This document shows positions 38,089 through 50,356 of a stretch of 64,000 bases of DNA, piece by piece (within the stretch, counting starts at the first letter, position 1; each line of letters opens with the position of its first letter). The notes under the pieces were generated by a model. That model did not search any database. It was given only the letters and a program-made list of their open reading frames with translations, and had not been told where the DNA came from. Position numbers and translations under genes: made by a program. Source of the stretch: Altericroceibacterium xinjiangense (GTDB taxonomy: Bacteria; Pseudomonadota; Alphaproteobacteria; Sphingomonadales; Sphingomonadaceae); contig NZ_RSEK01000002.1 in assembly GCF_003958635.1 (NCBI RefSeq), positions 287,572-351,571 of the forward strand, given 5' to 3'.

Positions 38089-38755
38089 GCCTATTGTCGA
38101 ACTGATCGACCTGACGCGCAGCTTCACCCAAGGTGGCGTGCGGATCGACGTGCTGCGCGGCGTGAACCTGTCGATCATGCCGGGCGAAATCGTCGCCTTG
38201 CTCGGCCCGTCCGGGTCCGGGAAATCGACCATGCTGCAAGCGGTCGGCCTGCTGGAAGGCGGGTTCGGCGGGCAGATCCGGATCGCGGGCACCGACGCGA
38301 CCCAGCTTTCCGGAGACGATCGCACCGCGCTGCGGCGCAGTCACCTTGGCTTCGTGTACCAGTTCCACCACTTGCTTCCGGACTTCACCGCGCTGGAGAA
38401 CGTCGTCCTGCCGCAACTCGTCGCCCACCGCAGCCGGGCCGAATCGGAGGAGCGGGCGCGAGAGCTGCTGGGCGCTCTCGGACTGGAAAAGCGCGTGGGT
38501 CACCGCCCCAGCCAGCTTTCAGGCGGGGAACAGCAGCGCGTCGCCGTGGCCCGCGCCTTGTCCAACCGGCCAAAGCTCGTGCTCGCGGATGAGCCGACCG
38601 GCAACCTTGACGAAGCGACCGCCGACCGGGTGCTGGCGGAATTTCTCAATCTCGTCCGCGGGCAGGGAAGCTCTGCGCTGGTCGCGACTCATAACGAACG
38701 GCTGGCCCTGCGAATGGACCGGGTCGTGCGGCTGCACGAAGGCCTGCTGGAATAG
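38081..38755 (+). CDS. lolD: Lipoprotein-releasing ABC transporter ATPase
   Basis: This is the 224-residue ATPase partner of LolC. Walker A G-P-S-G-S-G-K-S is at residues 42-49, the Q-loop precedes the L-S-G-G-E-Q-Q-R signature near residue 145, and Walker B reads L-V-L-A-D-E-P-T. It overlaps lolC by 8 bp, showing tight coupling. The [13 protein letters not shown] segment is typical of the MacB/LolD group. No terminator with a T-run is seen before the next small gene 47 bp on. Confidence 0.97.
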   Translation: MNEPIVELIDLTRSFTQGGVRIDVLRGVNLSIMPGEIVALLGPSGSGKSTMLQAVGLLEGGFGGQIRIAGTDATQLSGDDRTALRRSHLGFVYQFHHLLPDFTALENVVLPQLVAHRSRAESEERARELLGALGLEKRVGHRPSQLSGGEQQRVAVARALSNRPKLVLADEPTGNLDEATADRVLAEFLNLVRGQGSSALVATHNERLALRMDRVVRLHEGLLE

Positions 38756-38802
38756 AAACCTTCTCCCCGCCTCATGCGTTTTCATGGGCAAAGGAGATCC
38801 GA

Positions 38803-39096
38803 ATGACCGACCACCCCAGCACCTACAAGGCTGTCGACACCAATCCCCACGGCATCGAATGGGAAGACCATGCCATGCTCCACCTGAAGGGCGAAGCCGA
38901 TGGTCTCTTCAACGGGATGAAGACGATCGGACGGGGTACCCTGGCGGAAATGGTCGCGCGCGTCAGCCGGATGCCGGAAGGGGAGCGGGAACGCTACGTG
39001 ATTGAAAAGGCTGGCGACCATGAACTTGGCACCGCCGAAATCATGGCTTTGGCCGCGCGGGACGATTTCCCCGGAAAGATGGGAAAATCGTTCTGA
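38803..39096 (+). CDS. Conserved-looking small hypothetical protein
   Basis: This 97-residue, acidic, soluble protein has an excellent ribosome-binding site (AAAGGAGATCCGA before ATG) and no signal peptide or membrane helix. It contains a central G-M-K-T-I-G-R-G-T-L-A-E-M-V-A-R-V segment likely to be helical. I do not recognise the family. It sits between lolD and dnaE on the same strand and may be transcribed with either. Codon choice is like that of its neighbours, which supports it as a real gene. Confidence 0.7.
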   Translation: MTDHPSTYKAVDTNPHGIEWEDHAMLHLKGEADGLFNGMKTIGRGTLAEMVARVSRMPEGERERYVIEKAGDHELGTAEIMALAARDDFPGKMGKSF

Positions 39097-39148
39097 AAAC
39101 CGGCACCTGAGGCTTCGCAAAGCTTCCGAAAGCCCCTAGCTTGGAGCG

Positions 39149-42622
<3,474 letters not shown>

Positions 42623-42631
42623 ACGAACTCG

Positions 42632-42880
42632 TCAGTTGTCCAGGCCTCCGGCGCCGACCGGGTCGGTATCGCTGCCGCCATCCCTCTGCGTCGCTCCGTG
42701 GTCGAGCCTTGCTTCGGCTTCGCTTATGGCCTCGGAGGTTTCGTCCACGACGAACTCAGTGTTCGCAGCGGTGTCGGTGGCGGCGGAATCGACCGTCTGC
42801 TCCGCAGTGGTTTCCGTACTCTCGGAACATCCGGCGAGAAGAAGGCCGCCGGCGGAGATCGCCAGAAGGATCGTGCGCAT
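42632..42880 (-). CDS. Small lipoprotein
   Basis: This encodes an 82-residue protein. Residues 1-18 are a lipoprotein signal with lipobox L-L-A-G-C. The mature part is short, acidic and rich in Thr, Ala, Ser, Asp and Glu, probably disordered, with no known domain. The ATG at 42880 has GGAG nine bases upstream and starts the signal peptide; the frame extends 75 bases further, but without such support. Its role is unknown. The composition resembles that of the lipoprotein at 557-874, though no sequence relationship is claimed. Confidence 0.75.
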   Translation of the reverse strand: MRTILLAISAGGLLLAGCSESTETTAEQTVDSAATDTAANTEFVVDETSEAISEAEARLDHGATQRDGGSDTDPVGAGGLDN

Positions 42881-42947
42881 ATTTGTCTCCTGATTGAATT
42901 TCACGGATGAACGGCGCCTGCGGCACACGGTTCCTCGGGCGTTCGCA

Positions 42948-43916
42948 TCATTCATGCAGGTGAGGGAGCACCTCGCGCCCGAATGCTTCGACGAACTCCC
43001 GCTGGTTCGTCCCGACGTTATGGACGTAAATCTCCTCGAATCCGAGGGAGCGAAACTCGCGCAACGCCTCGACGTAGAAGGCTGGATCGGGGGACATCAG
43101 GACATAATCTTCCATGTCTTCGGGGCGCACGGTGCTGGTTGCGGCGTCGAATTGCTCCGGCGTCCGGAGTAGTTCCGCAGCGCCGGGCGGCACCACGTTG
43201 AACCGCCAGTGCGTGTGCGCCTGTTCACGCGCTTCCTCCTCGCTGGCTGCCCAGGAAACATGGACTTGCAGGCCCAGCTTCTTTCCCTCGCCGCCGCCCC
43301 GGCGGAACGCGTCGACAATCGGGCGCAACTGCTCTGTCTTCGCGCCGACCGTCAGCAGCCCATCGGCCCAGCCGCCAAGCCATCCGGCCGTTTCGGGGCT
43401 GAGCGCGGCACCGTACAGCAAGGGCGGCGGATCGTGCGGGCCGGTGTAGAGCCGGGCGTCTTCAACGGGGATCGCGCCGTCGCGGTTGACCGTCTCCCCG
43501 GCCCAGAGCGCGCGGATGATCTCGGCCGCTTCCTTCAGGCGGCGGTTCCGTTCGGCTTTTTCCGGCCATCCCTGACCGACGATGCGCTCATTCAAAGCTT
43601 CTCCGCTGCCGAGCGCCAGCCACAGGAACCGACCGGGAAACATGCGCGACAGGGTTGCCCCGGCCTGCGCGACGATCGCGGGATGGTAGCGCCAGCCTCC
43701 CGGGATCGCCATCGTGCCGAACGGCAGTTGCGTCGCCTGCATCGCCGCCCCCAGCCATGACCAGGTAAATCCCGACTGGCCCTGCGACGGGCTCCAGGGA
43801 TGGAAATGATCCGAACACATGGCCGCGTCGAACCCGGCCTGCTGCGCCAGCGAAGCAAGCTTCAGCAGTTCCTCCGGCGGGAACTGCTCATGCGAAGCGT
43901 GAAAACCGATCTTGAT
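42948..43916 (-). CDS. Flavin-dependent LLM-class oxidoreductase, non-canonical start
   Basis: This is a luciferase-like monooxygenase-fold protein (322 residues with the start proposed here). The sequence G-F-H-A-S-H-E-Q-F-P-P-E-E, then M-C-S-D-H-F-H-P-W and the L-G-S-G-E-A-L-N-E segment match the TIGR03885-type non-F420 FMN oxidoreductase family as I remember it. The substrate is unknown. The first canonical start is ATG at 43820, which would cut off the conserved first 32 residues. The conserved N-terminus begins at ATC 43914-43916 (I-K-I-G-F), preceded by CGAGG at good spacing, with no ATG, GTG or TTG between it and the upstream in-frame stop. The gene may use ATC, or an ATG has mutated or been misread. 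It lies just downstream of moaB. Confidence 0.8.
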   Translation of the reverse strand: MKIGFHASHEQFPPEELLKLASLAQQAGFDAAMCSDHFHPWSPSQGQSGFTWSWLGAAMQATQLPFGTMAIPGGWRYHPAIVAQAGATLSRMFPGRFLWLALGSGEALNERIVGQGWPEKAERNRRLKEAAEIIRALWAGETVNRDGAIPVEDARLYTGPHDPPPLLYGAALSPETAGWLGGWADGLLTVGAKTEQLRPIVDAFRRGGGEGKKLGLQVHVSWAASEEEAREQAHTHWRFNVVPPGAAELLRTPEQFDAATSTVRPEDMEDYVLMSPDPAFYVEALREFRSLGFEEIYVHNVGTNQREFVEAFGREVLPHLHE

Positions 43917-43979
43917 GGGAACCTCGAACCAATGGTTGGTGACCCCAAGGCAACGGCGGGCACTCGGCCCCGGTTCCGG

Positions 43980-44507
43980 TTACGTTTCCCTGAGGCGGGG
44001 CATCAGCTCCACGAAGTTGCAAGGCCGGTTCCGGCTATCGAGCTGTTCGGCAAGAATGCCGTCCCACCCGTCCCTCACCGCGCCGTTGGATCCGGGCAGG
44101 GCGAAGACATACGTCCCGCGCGCCACGACGGCGCAGGCACGCGACTGCACGGTGGAGGTGCCGATGGTGCGGTAGCTGATCCAGCGGAACAGTTCTCCGA
44201 ACCCCTCGATCGCCTTGTCCTTGATCCGGTCGAGCGCTTCCGGCGTCACGTCGCGCCCGGTCAGCCCGGTGCCGCCGGTCGATACGATTGCGTCGATCGC
44301 CGGATCGTCGATCCACTGGTTCAGCCGGCGGACGATCGCGTCGGCATCGTCTTTCTCGATCGCGCGGGCAGCAAGGGTGTGCCCTTTGCTGCGCACGCGT
44401 TCGGCTAGGATGTCCCCGGACGTGTCCTCCTCCGGCCCCCGGGTATCGGATACGGTCAGGACGGCGATGTTGATCGGCTTGAAACTCCGGCTCTCGTCGA
44501 TCGCCAT
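43980..44507 (-). CDS. moaB: Molybdenum cofactor biosynthesis protein B
   Basis: This is a 175-residue MoaB/Mog-fold protein that binds molybdopterin and takes part in its adenylylation or insertion steps. The G-G-T-G motif is seen in S-T-G-G-T-G-L-T-G-R-D near residue 78, with the L-P-G-S-N motif near residue 139. The ATG overlaps the stop of the lytic transglycosylase gene (ATGA). No other Mo-cofactor genes are in the window, so the link with the transglycosylase is positional only. Confidence 0.94.
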   Translation of the reverse strand: MAIDESRSFKPINIAVLTVSDTRGPEEDTSGDILAERVRSKGHTLAARAIEKDDADAIVRRLNQWIDDPAIDAIVSTGGTGLTGRDVTPEALDRIKDKAIEGFGELFRWISYRTIGTSTVQSRACAVVARGTYVFALPGSNGAVRDGWDGILAEQLDSRNRPCNFVELMPRLRET

Positions 44508-46270
44508 CAGTCGTTCCGTGCCGACAGGTAGGTCCGGCCGTTCGGCTGCGCCTGATCTTCCGGGAAGGTCGGCCAGGCATTCTGCGCCAGCGCATAACGG
44601 CTGGGCGATGCGGCGTTCGCCTGCCGCTCATACATCCAGTAATTGCGCATCACGATCGCGACATAGCCGCGCGTCTCCCAGTAGGGGATCGACTCCATGT
44701 AAAGCAGCGGATCGCCCTGGTCGTTCACCTCGGTGTTCCAGCGGGTCACCGGGCCCAGACCGGCGTTGTACGCAGCCATGATCTTGGGCAATTCCCCGCG
44801 CGTGGCGCTGTTGTCGCGCAGCATGGACAGGTTTTGCTGCCCAAGCGCGAGATTGATCGCCGGATCATGCAAGTCCATCGATGCGGCATCGAGGTTGAGA
44901 GCGGGCGCATGGAGACGCGCGGTCGCCGGCATGATCTGCATCAGCCCCTGCGCCTTTGCCGGGCTGACCGCGTTGGCGCGGAAGTTCGATTCCTGCAGGG
45001 CGTGGGCATAGGCCAGCGCCGGATCGACTTGCCAGCCCGTCACCGGCGCCCACTTCGGCAGCGGATAACGCGAGGCCGGATCGGACTGCCCGCCGGCCGG
45101 CGCGTACCGCGCCATGTAGAGCTGCGTCTGGGTGAACCCAAGCTCACGGGCCAAGCGCGACAACGCGCCGTAGTCGCTTGGATCGCCGATCTTCGCCTGA
45201 TGGATCAGAAGCTTGCTCGCCAGTTCGTCGCGTCCGATCTCGGCCAGCGCGAGGGCGAGCCGCACGTTCTCCAGCGAACGCAGCTTGCGCCAGTCAGCGT
45301 CGGTCAGGTCCGCGCGGGCATAGCGGCCGGGCAAGTCCTGCCCCAGCTGCTCAGCCGCCAGCATGCCGTAAAGCGTCTCGTCCTGCCCGGCCGCGGTCTT
45401 GAGCAGTTCGGCGCTGCGCTCCGGCTCCCGGCAGCGAAGCGAGGCGCGCGCGGCCCAGTAGTATCCGGCGGCGCGCAATTCGGAATTCTGCGCGCCATAG
45501 CCTGCGCGCTCGAACCCATGCCGGGCGGTCGCGCAATCGTCCATCCGCCAGGCAGCGAGCCCGACGACCCAGTCACCTTCCGCGACCCAGGCTCCCTGGC
45601 CCTCCGCAACCGTCTGCGCCATCGCCAGCGCCTGCGGGTCCATGTTCTCGATGTAGTAGCTCCACGCGACGCGCTGGCGCCACTCGGCCCGGGCTTCGGG
45701 GCTGAGGGTCGCGTCCACGCCGTCCAGCAACTGGCGCGCGCTGTCGGGATCGTCGTTGGTAATCCGCTCCAGGATTTGCTCGCGGACCGTATCCGGCATC
45801 GTCCCGTCCTCCACCGTGGAGGGGCGGACCCGCTTGGGAATGCCGGGCTGCGGCACCAGCCGGTTTTCGAGCGGCAGCCCCGGCATGCTCTGCGCGCCGC
45901 GGGTAAGGCCCAGCCGGCTCATCTGTTCGGCCCAGGGCAGTGTGCTGCCCCTCGCAAGCCAGGCTTCGATTTGCGGCAATTCCACCCGGGGGGATGTTGC
46001 GGCCAGATAGTATTCCGCCAGAGCCACCGTGTGCAGCGGCCCGTCTGCGCGCTGGAACAGCAGCGCCTGCACGCGCGCCCAATCGGCGGCATCGATCGCG
46101 CCGAACACTTGGGAATAGTAATCCCGGTCGATGGCCGACAGCTGCGGCGCCGGCTGCTGGGTCTGCCGCGCGAGGAAGTACTCGCGCGTCGACTGGGACC
46201 CGGTCGACTGGGCCGTGACCGGCTGCGCCAGAACTCCCACCGCCAAAAGCGCACCAATCAACTGCTTCAT
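44507..46270 (-). CDS. Soluble lytic murein transglycosylase
   Basis: This is a 587-residue periplasmic enzyme of the Slt70 type. Residues 1-20 are a Sec signal (ending V-T-A-Q). The middle is an alpha-helical superhelical U-domain made of many short helices. The C-terminal lysozyme-like domain has the catalytic Glu at about residue 427 in L-Q-E-S-N-F, followed by A-K-A-Q-G-L-M-Q-I-M-P and the A-A-Y-N-A-G motif. It cleaves MurNAc-GlcNAc to give 1,6-anhydroMurNAc products, which can feed the AmgK/MurU salvage route encoded elsewhere in the window. The ATG at 46270 overlaps the upstream gene's stop. Confidence 0.93.
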   Translation of the reverse strand: MKQLIGALLAVGVLAQPVTAQSTGSQSTREYFLARQTQQPAPQLSAIDRDYYSQVFGAIDAADWARVQALLFQRADGPLHTVALAEYYLAATSPRVELPQIEAWLARGSTLPWAEQMSRLGLTRGAQSMPGLPLENRLVPQPGIPKRVRPSTVEDGTMPDTVREQILERITNDDPDSARQLLDGVDATLSPEARAEWRQRVAWSYYIENMDPQALAMAQTVAEGQGAWVAEGDWVVGLAAWRMDDCATARHGFERAGYGAQNSELRAAGYYWAARASLRCREPERSAELLKTAAGQDETLYGMLAAEQLGQDLPGRYARADLTDADWRKLRSLENVRLALALAEIGRDELASKLLIHQAKIGDPSDYGALSRLARELGFTQTQLYMARYAPAGGQSDPASRYPLPKWAPVTGWQVDPALAYAHALQESNFRANAVSPAKAQGLMQIMPATARLHAPALNLDAASMDLHDPAINLALGQQNLSMLRDNSATRGELPKIMAAYNAGLGPVTRWNTEVNDQGDPLLYMESIPYWETRGYVAIVMRNYWMYERQANAASPSRYALAQNAWPTFPEDQAQPNGRTYLSARND

Positions 46271-47052
46271 GTTACCCTCATTTCGTCCCGTTCCGCTGCA
46301 TCCGGACTGGACGTCCAGTCGAGCCAGCGCCGCCAAAGTGTGGCCCGGGCATCCGCCCGTCGCAGGAGATAACCGGGATCACGCGCCGCGAGAGTAAGTA
46401 TCATACCCGATTCGCTCGCAGTCTGGTCCACCCCGGTGAGCGGTTGCGCCGGATCGTGCCCCAGAAGCGGCAGGATACCGCCGCCCAGAACCAGCAGCCG
46501 TTTCGGGCTGACGAGGCCGATATGATGGCGCAGCACGGCGTCCATTCCCGACGCGGCCAGTTCGGCCCAGTCCGGCATCGGCGTGTGACGCGGCAGCGCG
46601 GCGGCTAGATAGGCCTCGTCTTCCGCCAGCCCCATCGCGGAAAGCATTCCCGCGATCAGCTGTCCATGGGAACCGGCCAGCAGGCTCTCCGTGTCCTCGG
46701 CTTCCGGCTCGGGCACGATCACCATCAACTCTGCACCGGCTTTTCCGCGTGGCGGCACGCGCGGATGGCCCCCGCCTGCATCGAGGCTCGGCTCGGCCAG
46801 CCACCAATCACGAAACGCAGCCAGATCCTGCGGCCAGCCGGACGGATCGCCTCCGACAAGGACCTTCGGTTCGGGCGGAGGCGGGGCGGGGGCCGTGCGG
46901 GCAGGCCGGGCCGGTACCGCCGTTTCCGGGGGCTCATCGACCAGCCAGGGCGTGGGCTCATCGTGGAACAGGCAATCGACCCCCGCATCCGCCCACCAGG
47001 CGTGCGCGGCGGCGAATTGCTCGGCGAGCGAAGGGGCGGAATGGTCGTTCAT
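46267..47052 (-). CDS. Uracil-DNA glycosylase-fold protein, degenerate
   Basis: This is a 261-residue protein with a proline-rich linker (about residues 50-60), then a region laid out like family 4/5 uracil-DNA glycosylases: a D-L-M-V-I-V-P-E-P strand, a G-Q-L-I-A-G-M-L helix, and an R-L-L-V-L-G-G-G strand. The cysteines that bind the Fe-S cluster of these families are missing, and the G-E-A-P-G substrate loop reads P-E-P-E-A. I infer the fold without assuming base-excision activity. The ATG at 47052 gives a normal N-terminus and the stop overlaps the transglycosylase start. It is divergent from the ETF-QO gene with 83 bp between. Confidence 0.65.
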   Translation of the reverse strand: MNDHSAPSLAEQFAAAHAWWADAGVDCLFHDEPTPWLVDEPPETAVPARPARTAPAPPPPEPKVLVGGDPSGWPQDLAAFRDWWLAEPSLDAGGGHPRVPPRGKAGAELMVIVPEPEAEDTESLLAGSHGQLIAGMLSAMGLAEDEAYLAAALPRHTPMPDWAELAASGMDAVLRHHIGLVSPKRLLVLGGGILPLLGHDPAQPLTGVDQTASESGMILTLAARDPGYLLRRADARATLWRRWLDWTSSPDAAERDEMRVT

Positions 47053-47135
47053 GGATTGCCGGGGAAGTCTTGACCTTCCCTTCCCCTGGGCGCAAGTCCC
47101 TTCCGCATGGTGAAAACAGGCTCTGTGCGGTCCCG

Positions 47136-48779
47136 ATGACGACACGCGAATCCATGCCCGTCGACGTGGTGATCGTCGGCGCCGGTCCGGCCGGGCTTTC
47201 CGCCGCTATCCGGCTCAAGCAGCTCGACGAAGCGCTTGAAGTCGTGGTGCTGGAAAAAGGCTCCGAAGTCGGTGCGCACATCCTTTCCGGCGCGGTGGTC
47301 GATCCGCGCGCGCTGGACGAACTGCTGCCCGACTGGCGCGAGACGTGCTCGCTCGCCGAAGTGCCCGTAACCGGGAACCATCACTGGGTCCTCAGCCGCG
47401 CGGGCAAGCGGGAGCTTCCGCATGCCCTGATGCCCCGCTTGATGAGCAACAAGGGCAGTTACACCGGCTCCCTTGGCAATCTTTGCCGCTGGCTGGCCGA
47501 ACGGGCAGAGGAACTGGGCGTCCAGATCTTCCCCGGCTTTCCCGCCGCCGAAGTGCTGCTGGATGAAACCGGCGCGGTGATGGGCGTGGCGACCCAGGAC
47601 ATGGGCATCGCCGCCGATGGATTGCACAAGGCCGACTACCAGCCGGGCATGGAACTCCATGCGAAGTACACGCTGCTGGCGGAAGGCGCGCGGGGCAACC
47701 TGACCAAGGGGCTGAAAGGACGCTTCGCCCTCGAAGCCGGTTGCCAGCCGCAAGTCTATGGGCTCGGCATCAAGGAGCTGTGGGACGTGCCTGCCGAACG
47801 GCACCAGCCCGGCCGGGTGATCCACACCCAGGGCTGGCCCTTGTCCGAAAGCGGAAGCTGGGGCGGCGGGTTCCTGTACCATCAGGCGAACGGGCAGGTC
47901 GCCCTGGGCTTCGTCACCGCGCTCGATTACCGGAATCCATGGGTCAGCCCGTTCGAGGAATTCCAGCGCTGGAAACACCATCCGGCGATCCGGGCCGAGA
48001 TCGAAGGCGGCAAGCGCGTGGCTTACGGCGCGCGCGCGATCAACGAAGGCGGGTGGCAGTCCGTACCGAAGCTCGCCTTTCCGGGCGGGGCGCTGATCGG
48101 CTGCTCGGCCGGGTTCGTTAACGTGCCGCGGATCAAGGGCACGCACACTGCGATGAAAAGCGGAATGCTTGCCGCCGAATCCGTCGCCGCCGCGATTGCC
48201 GCAGGGCAGGAGAAGACGGAGCTTGGCGATTACGACAGCGCCGTCCGGTCCAGCTGGATCGCGGATGAACTGCAACGAGTGCGCAACGCGCAGCCGCTGG
48301 TATCCAGGTTCGGCGGCACTGTGGGCACCGTGCTGGCCGGTGCGGACATGTGGCTGCGTTCGCTCCGGGTGAACCTGCCTGTCACGCTGAAGCACCGGAC
48401 CGATGCGGAGGTGACCCGCCGGGCGGATCTTCACCGCCCGATCGACTATCCCAAGCCAGACGGCGTGCTTAGCTTCGATCGGCTGTCCTCCGTCTTCCTG
48501 TCCGGCACCAACCATGAGGAAGACCAGCCTTCGCACCTGAAGCTGAAGGACCCGAGCGTGCCGGAACGGGTCAACTGGCCCGTCTATGCCGGGCCGGAAA
48601 CCCGGTATTGCCCGGCGGGTGTCTACGAATACGTCGGCGTGGAAGAAGGCGACCCAAAGCTGGTGATCAACGCGCAGAACTGCGTCCACTGCAAGACCTG
48701 CGACATCAAGGACCCGCCGCAGAACATCGAATGGACCACGCCCGAAGGCGGAGGCGGTCCGAATTACCCGAACATGTGA
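47136..48779 (+). CDS. Electron transfer flavoprotein-ubiquinone oxidoreductase
   Basis: This membrane-associated enzyme passes electrons from ETF (beta-oxidation, amino-acid and choline catabolism) to ubiquinone. The ATG at 47136 gives 547 residues. The FAD-binding V-I-V-G-A-G-P-A-G-L is at about residues 12-21, and the four 4Fe-4S ligands are C492, C516, C519 and C522 (the last three in C-V-H-C-K-T-C), followed by the conserved D-P-x-Q-N-I-x-W end. A longer upstream frame antisense to the UDG-like gene is rejected. ETF itself is not in the window. Confidence 0.96.
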   Translation: MTTRESMPVDVVIVGAGPAGLSAAIRLKQLDEALEVVVLEKGSEVGAHILSGAVVDPRALDELLPDWRETCSLAEVPVTGNHHWVLSRAGKRELPHALMPRLMSNKGSYTGSLGNLCRWLAERAEELGVQIFPGFPAAEVLLDETGAVMGVATQDMGIAADGLHKADYQPGMELHAKYTLLAEGARGNLTKGLKGRFALEAGCQPQVYGLGIKELWDVPAERHQPGRVIHTQGWPLSESGSWGGGFLYHQANGQVALGFVTALDYRNPWVSPFEEFQRWKHHPAIRAEIEGGKRVAYGARAINEGGWQSVPKLAFPGGALIGCSAGFVNVPRIKGTHTAMKSGMLAAESVAAAIAAGQEKTELGDYDSAVRSSWIADELQRVRNAQPLVSRFGGTVGTVLAGADMWLRSLRVNLPVTLKHRTDAEVTRRADLHRPIDYPKPDGVLSFDRLSSVFLSGTNHEEDQPSHLKLKDPSVPERVNWPVYAGPETRYCPAGVYEYVGVEEGDPKLVINAQNCVHCKTCDIKDPPQNIEWTTPEGGGGPNYPNM

Positions 48780-48783
48780 TCGC

Positions 48784-49596
48784 GTGACCCTGACCGAAAC
48801 CGCCTATGCCAAGATCAACCTCGCGCTGCATGTCCGGCAGCGGCGGGCGGACGGCTATCACGAACTCGAAACCCTGTTCGCGTTCGTCGACGGCGGAGAC
48901 ACGCTGACGGCACGCGCTGCCGAACGCGACGAACTGCGCGTGACGGGAGAATTCGCCCCGGAACTGACCGACCCGTTCGGCAACATCGTCGCCCGGGCGC
49001 TCAACACTCTTCCACGCAGCGGCGGGCTTTCCATCACGCTCGACAAGCGCCTCCCTGTCGCCGCCGGGCTGGGCGGAGGCTCCGCCGATGCGGGCGCGGT
49101 GTTCCGGATCGTGGAGCAGCTTCACGCCCTGCCGGACGATTGGCGGGACCGGGCAGCCCGGCTTGGCGCGGACGTGCCGGCTTGCGTCGAAAGCCGCGCC
49201 TGCGTCGGGCGGGGCACAGGCACGGAGCTTGAACCGGTGGAGAACGATCTCGCCGGGGCGCCCGTCCTGCTGGTCAATCCGCGGGTTCCGCTGACGACCG
49301 GCCCGGTGTTCGCCGCCTGGGACGGAACCGACCGGGGTCCTCTGCCGGAAGGTCCGGCTTCGGTCATGGCGCGGGAAGGGCGCAATGATCTGGAAGCCCC
49401 CGCCACCGCGCTGTGTCCCCCGATTGCCGACGTGCTGGCAGCCCTGCGCGAAACCGACGCCGATCTCGTCCGGATGAGCGGTTCGGGCGCAACCTGTTTC
49501 GCGCTGTACCGGGACACGGACGCCCTGCACCGGGCGGCCCAAACCCTTCAAACATCCCACCCCCACTGGTGGCAAATGAGCGGGAGCCTGCGATGA
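48784..49596 (+). CDS. ispE: 4-diphosphocytidyl-2-C-methyl-D-erythritol kinase
   Basis: This is the fourth enzyme of the non-mevalonate isoprenoid pathway, a GHMP kinase. The 270 residues contain the K-I-N-L-A-L motif at about 10-15 and the ATP-binding P-V-A-A-G-L-G-G-G-S-A-D-A at about 83-95, plus the C-terminal M-S-G-S-G-A-T motif. The start is GTG, four bases after the ETF-QO stop. Its TGA overlaps the ATG of the next gene. It looks complete. Confidence 0.97.
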   Translation: MTLTETAYAKINLALHVRQRRADGYHELETLFAFVDGGDTLTARAAERDELRVTGEFAPELTDPFGNIVARALNTLPRSGGLSITLDKRLPVAAGLGGGSADAGAVFRIVEQLHALPDDWRDRAARLGADVPACVESRACVGRGTGTELEPVENDLAGAPVLLVNPRVPLTTGPVFAAWDGTDRGPLPEGPASVMAREGRNDLEAPATALCPPIADVLAALRETDADLVRMSGSGATCFALYRDTDALHRAAQTLQTSHPHWWQMSGSLR

Positions 49597-50312
49597 ACCA
49601 CGAAGTCTACCGCACGATCGGAACCCCGCGCCCGGGCGGCATCGTCGCGGTGTGCGATCACGCGTCCAACCGGGTGCCGGACGGCATCGACCTGGGCATC
49701 GCGCCCGACTTGCTGAAAAAGCACATCGCGTGGGACATCGGCACGGCCGGCGTCATGGAGCGGCTGGCACAGGTGTACGGCATCGCCGGCTTCCTCGCCG
49801 AAGTCGGCCGCCTCGCCATCGACCTCCACCGGGAAGAGGACTCCCCCGGCCTGATTCCCGAGACGAGCGACGGCCATTCGATCCCCGGCAACCGCAACGC
49901 GGACCGGCAGGACCGCATCGCCCGCTTCCACCGCCCCTATCACGACGCGATGGAAGCGTGGCTTGCCGACGCGCAGCCCAAGCTGATCCTCGCGATCCAC
50001 AGCTTCACCCCGGAACTGGAAAGCGATCCGCACGACCGCCCATGGGAAATCGCGCTGCTCTACAACCAGGATGACCGCGCCGCCCGCCACGCAATTCGCG
50101 GCTTCACGGAGCGCGGCCTGATCGTGGGCGATAACCAGCCTTACTCGGGCCGCCAGCTCAACGCGACGATGAACCGCCACGCCGAAGCGCACGGGCGGCC
50201 GTACTGCGCGATCGAGATCCGGAATGACCTGATCACCGACACGAACGGCCAGGCGCTCTGGGCCGCGCACATTGCCGAGGTCGCCAACGGGGTTGCGCTG
50301 GCGCTGGAGTGA
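49593..50312 (+). CDS. N-formylglutamate amidohydrolase-family protein
   Basis: This 239-residue protein of the FGase family (HutG-like metal-dependent amidohydrolases) has the D-H-A-S-N-R-V-P zinc-site motif at about residues 22-29, D-L-H-R-E-E-D near 75, and I-H-S-F-T-P-E near 133. In histidine degradation such enzymes cleave N-formylglutamate, but no hut genes are near, so the real substrate may differ. The ATG at 49593 is fixed by the ATGA overlap with ispE. A gap of 44 bp follows before ilvD. Confidence 0.9.
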   Translation: MNHEVYRTIGTPRPGGIVAVCDHASNRVPDGIDLGIAPDLLKKHIAWDIGTAGVMERLAQVYGIAGFLAEVGRLAIDLHREEDSPGLIPETSDGHSIPGNRNADRQDRIARFHRPYHDAMEAWLADAQPKLILAIHSFTPELESDPHDRPWEIALLYNQDDRAARHAIRGFTERGLIVGDNQPYSGRQLNATMNRHAEAHGRPYCAIEIRNDLITDTNGQALWAAHIAEVANGVALALE

Positions 50313-50356
50313 GTGCAGGGGCCACGGCCACATCTCCTGCATACCACGGAACCAGC

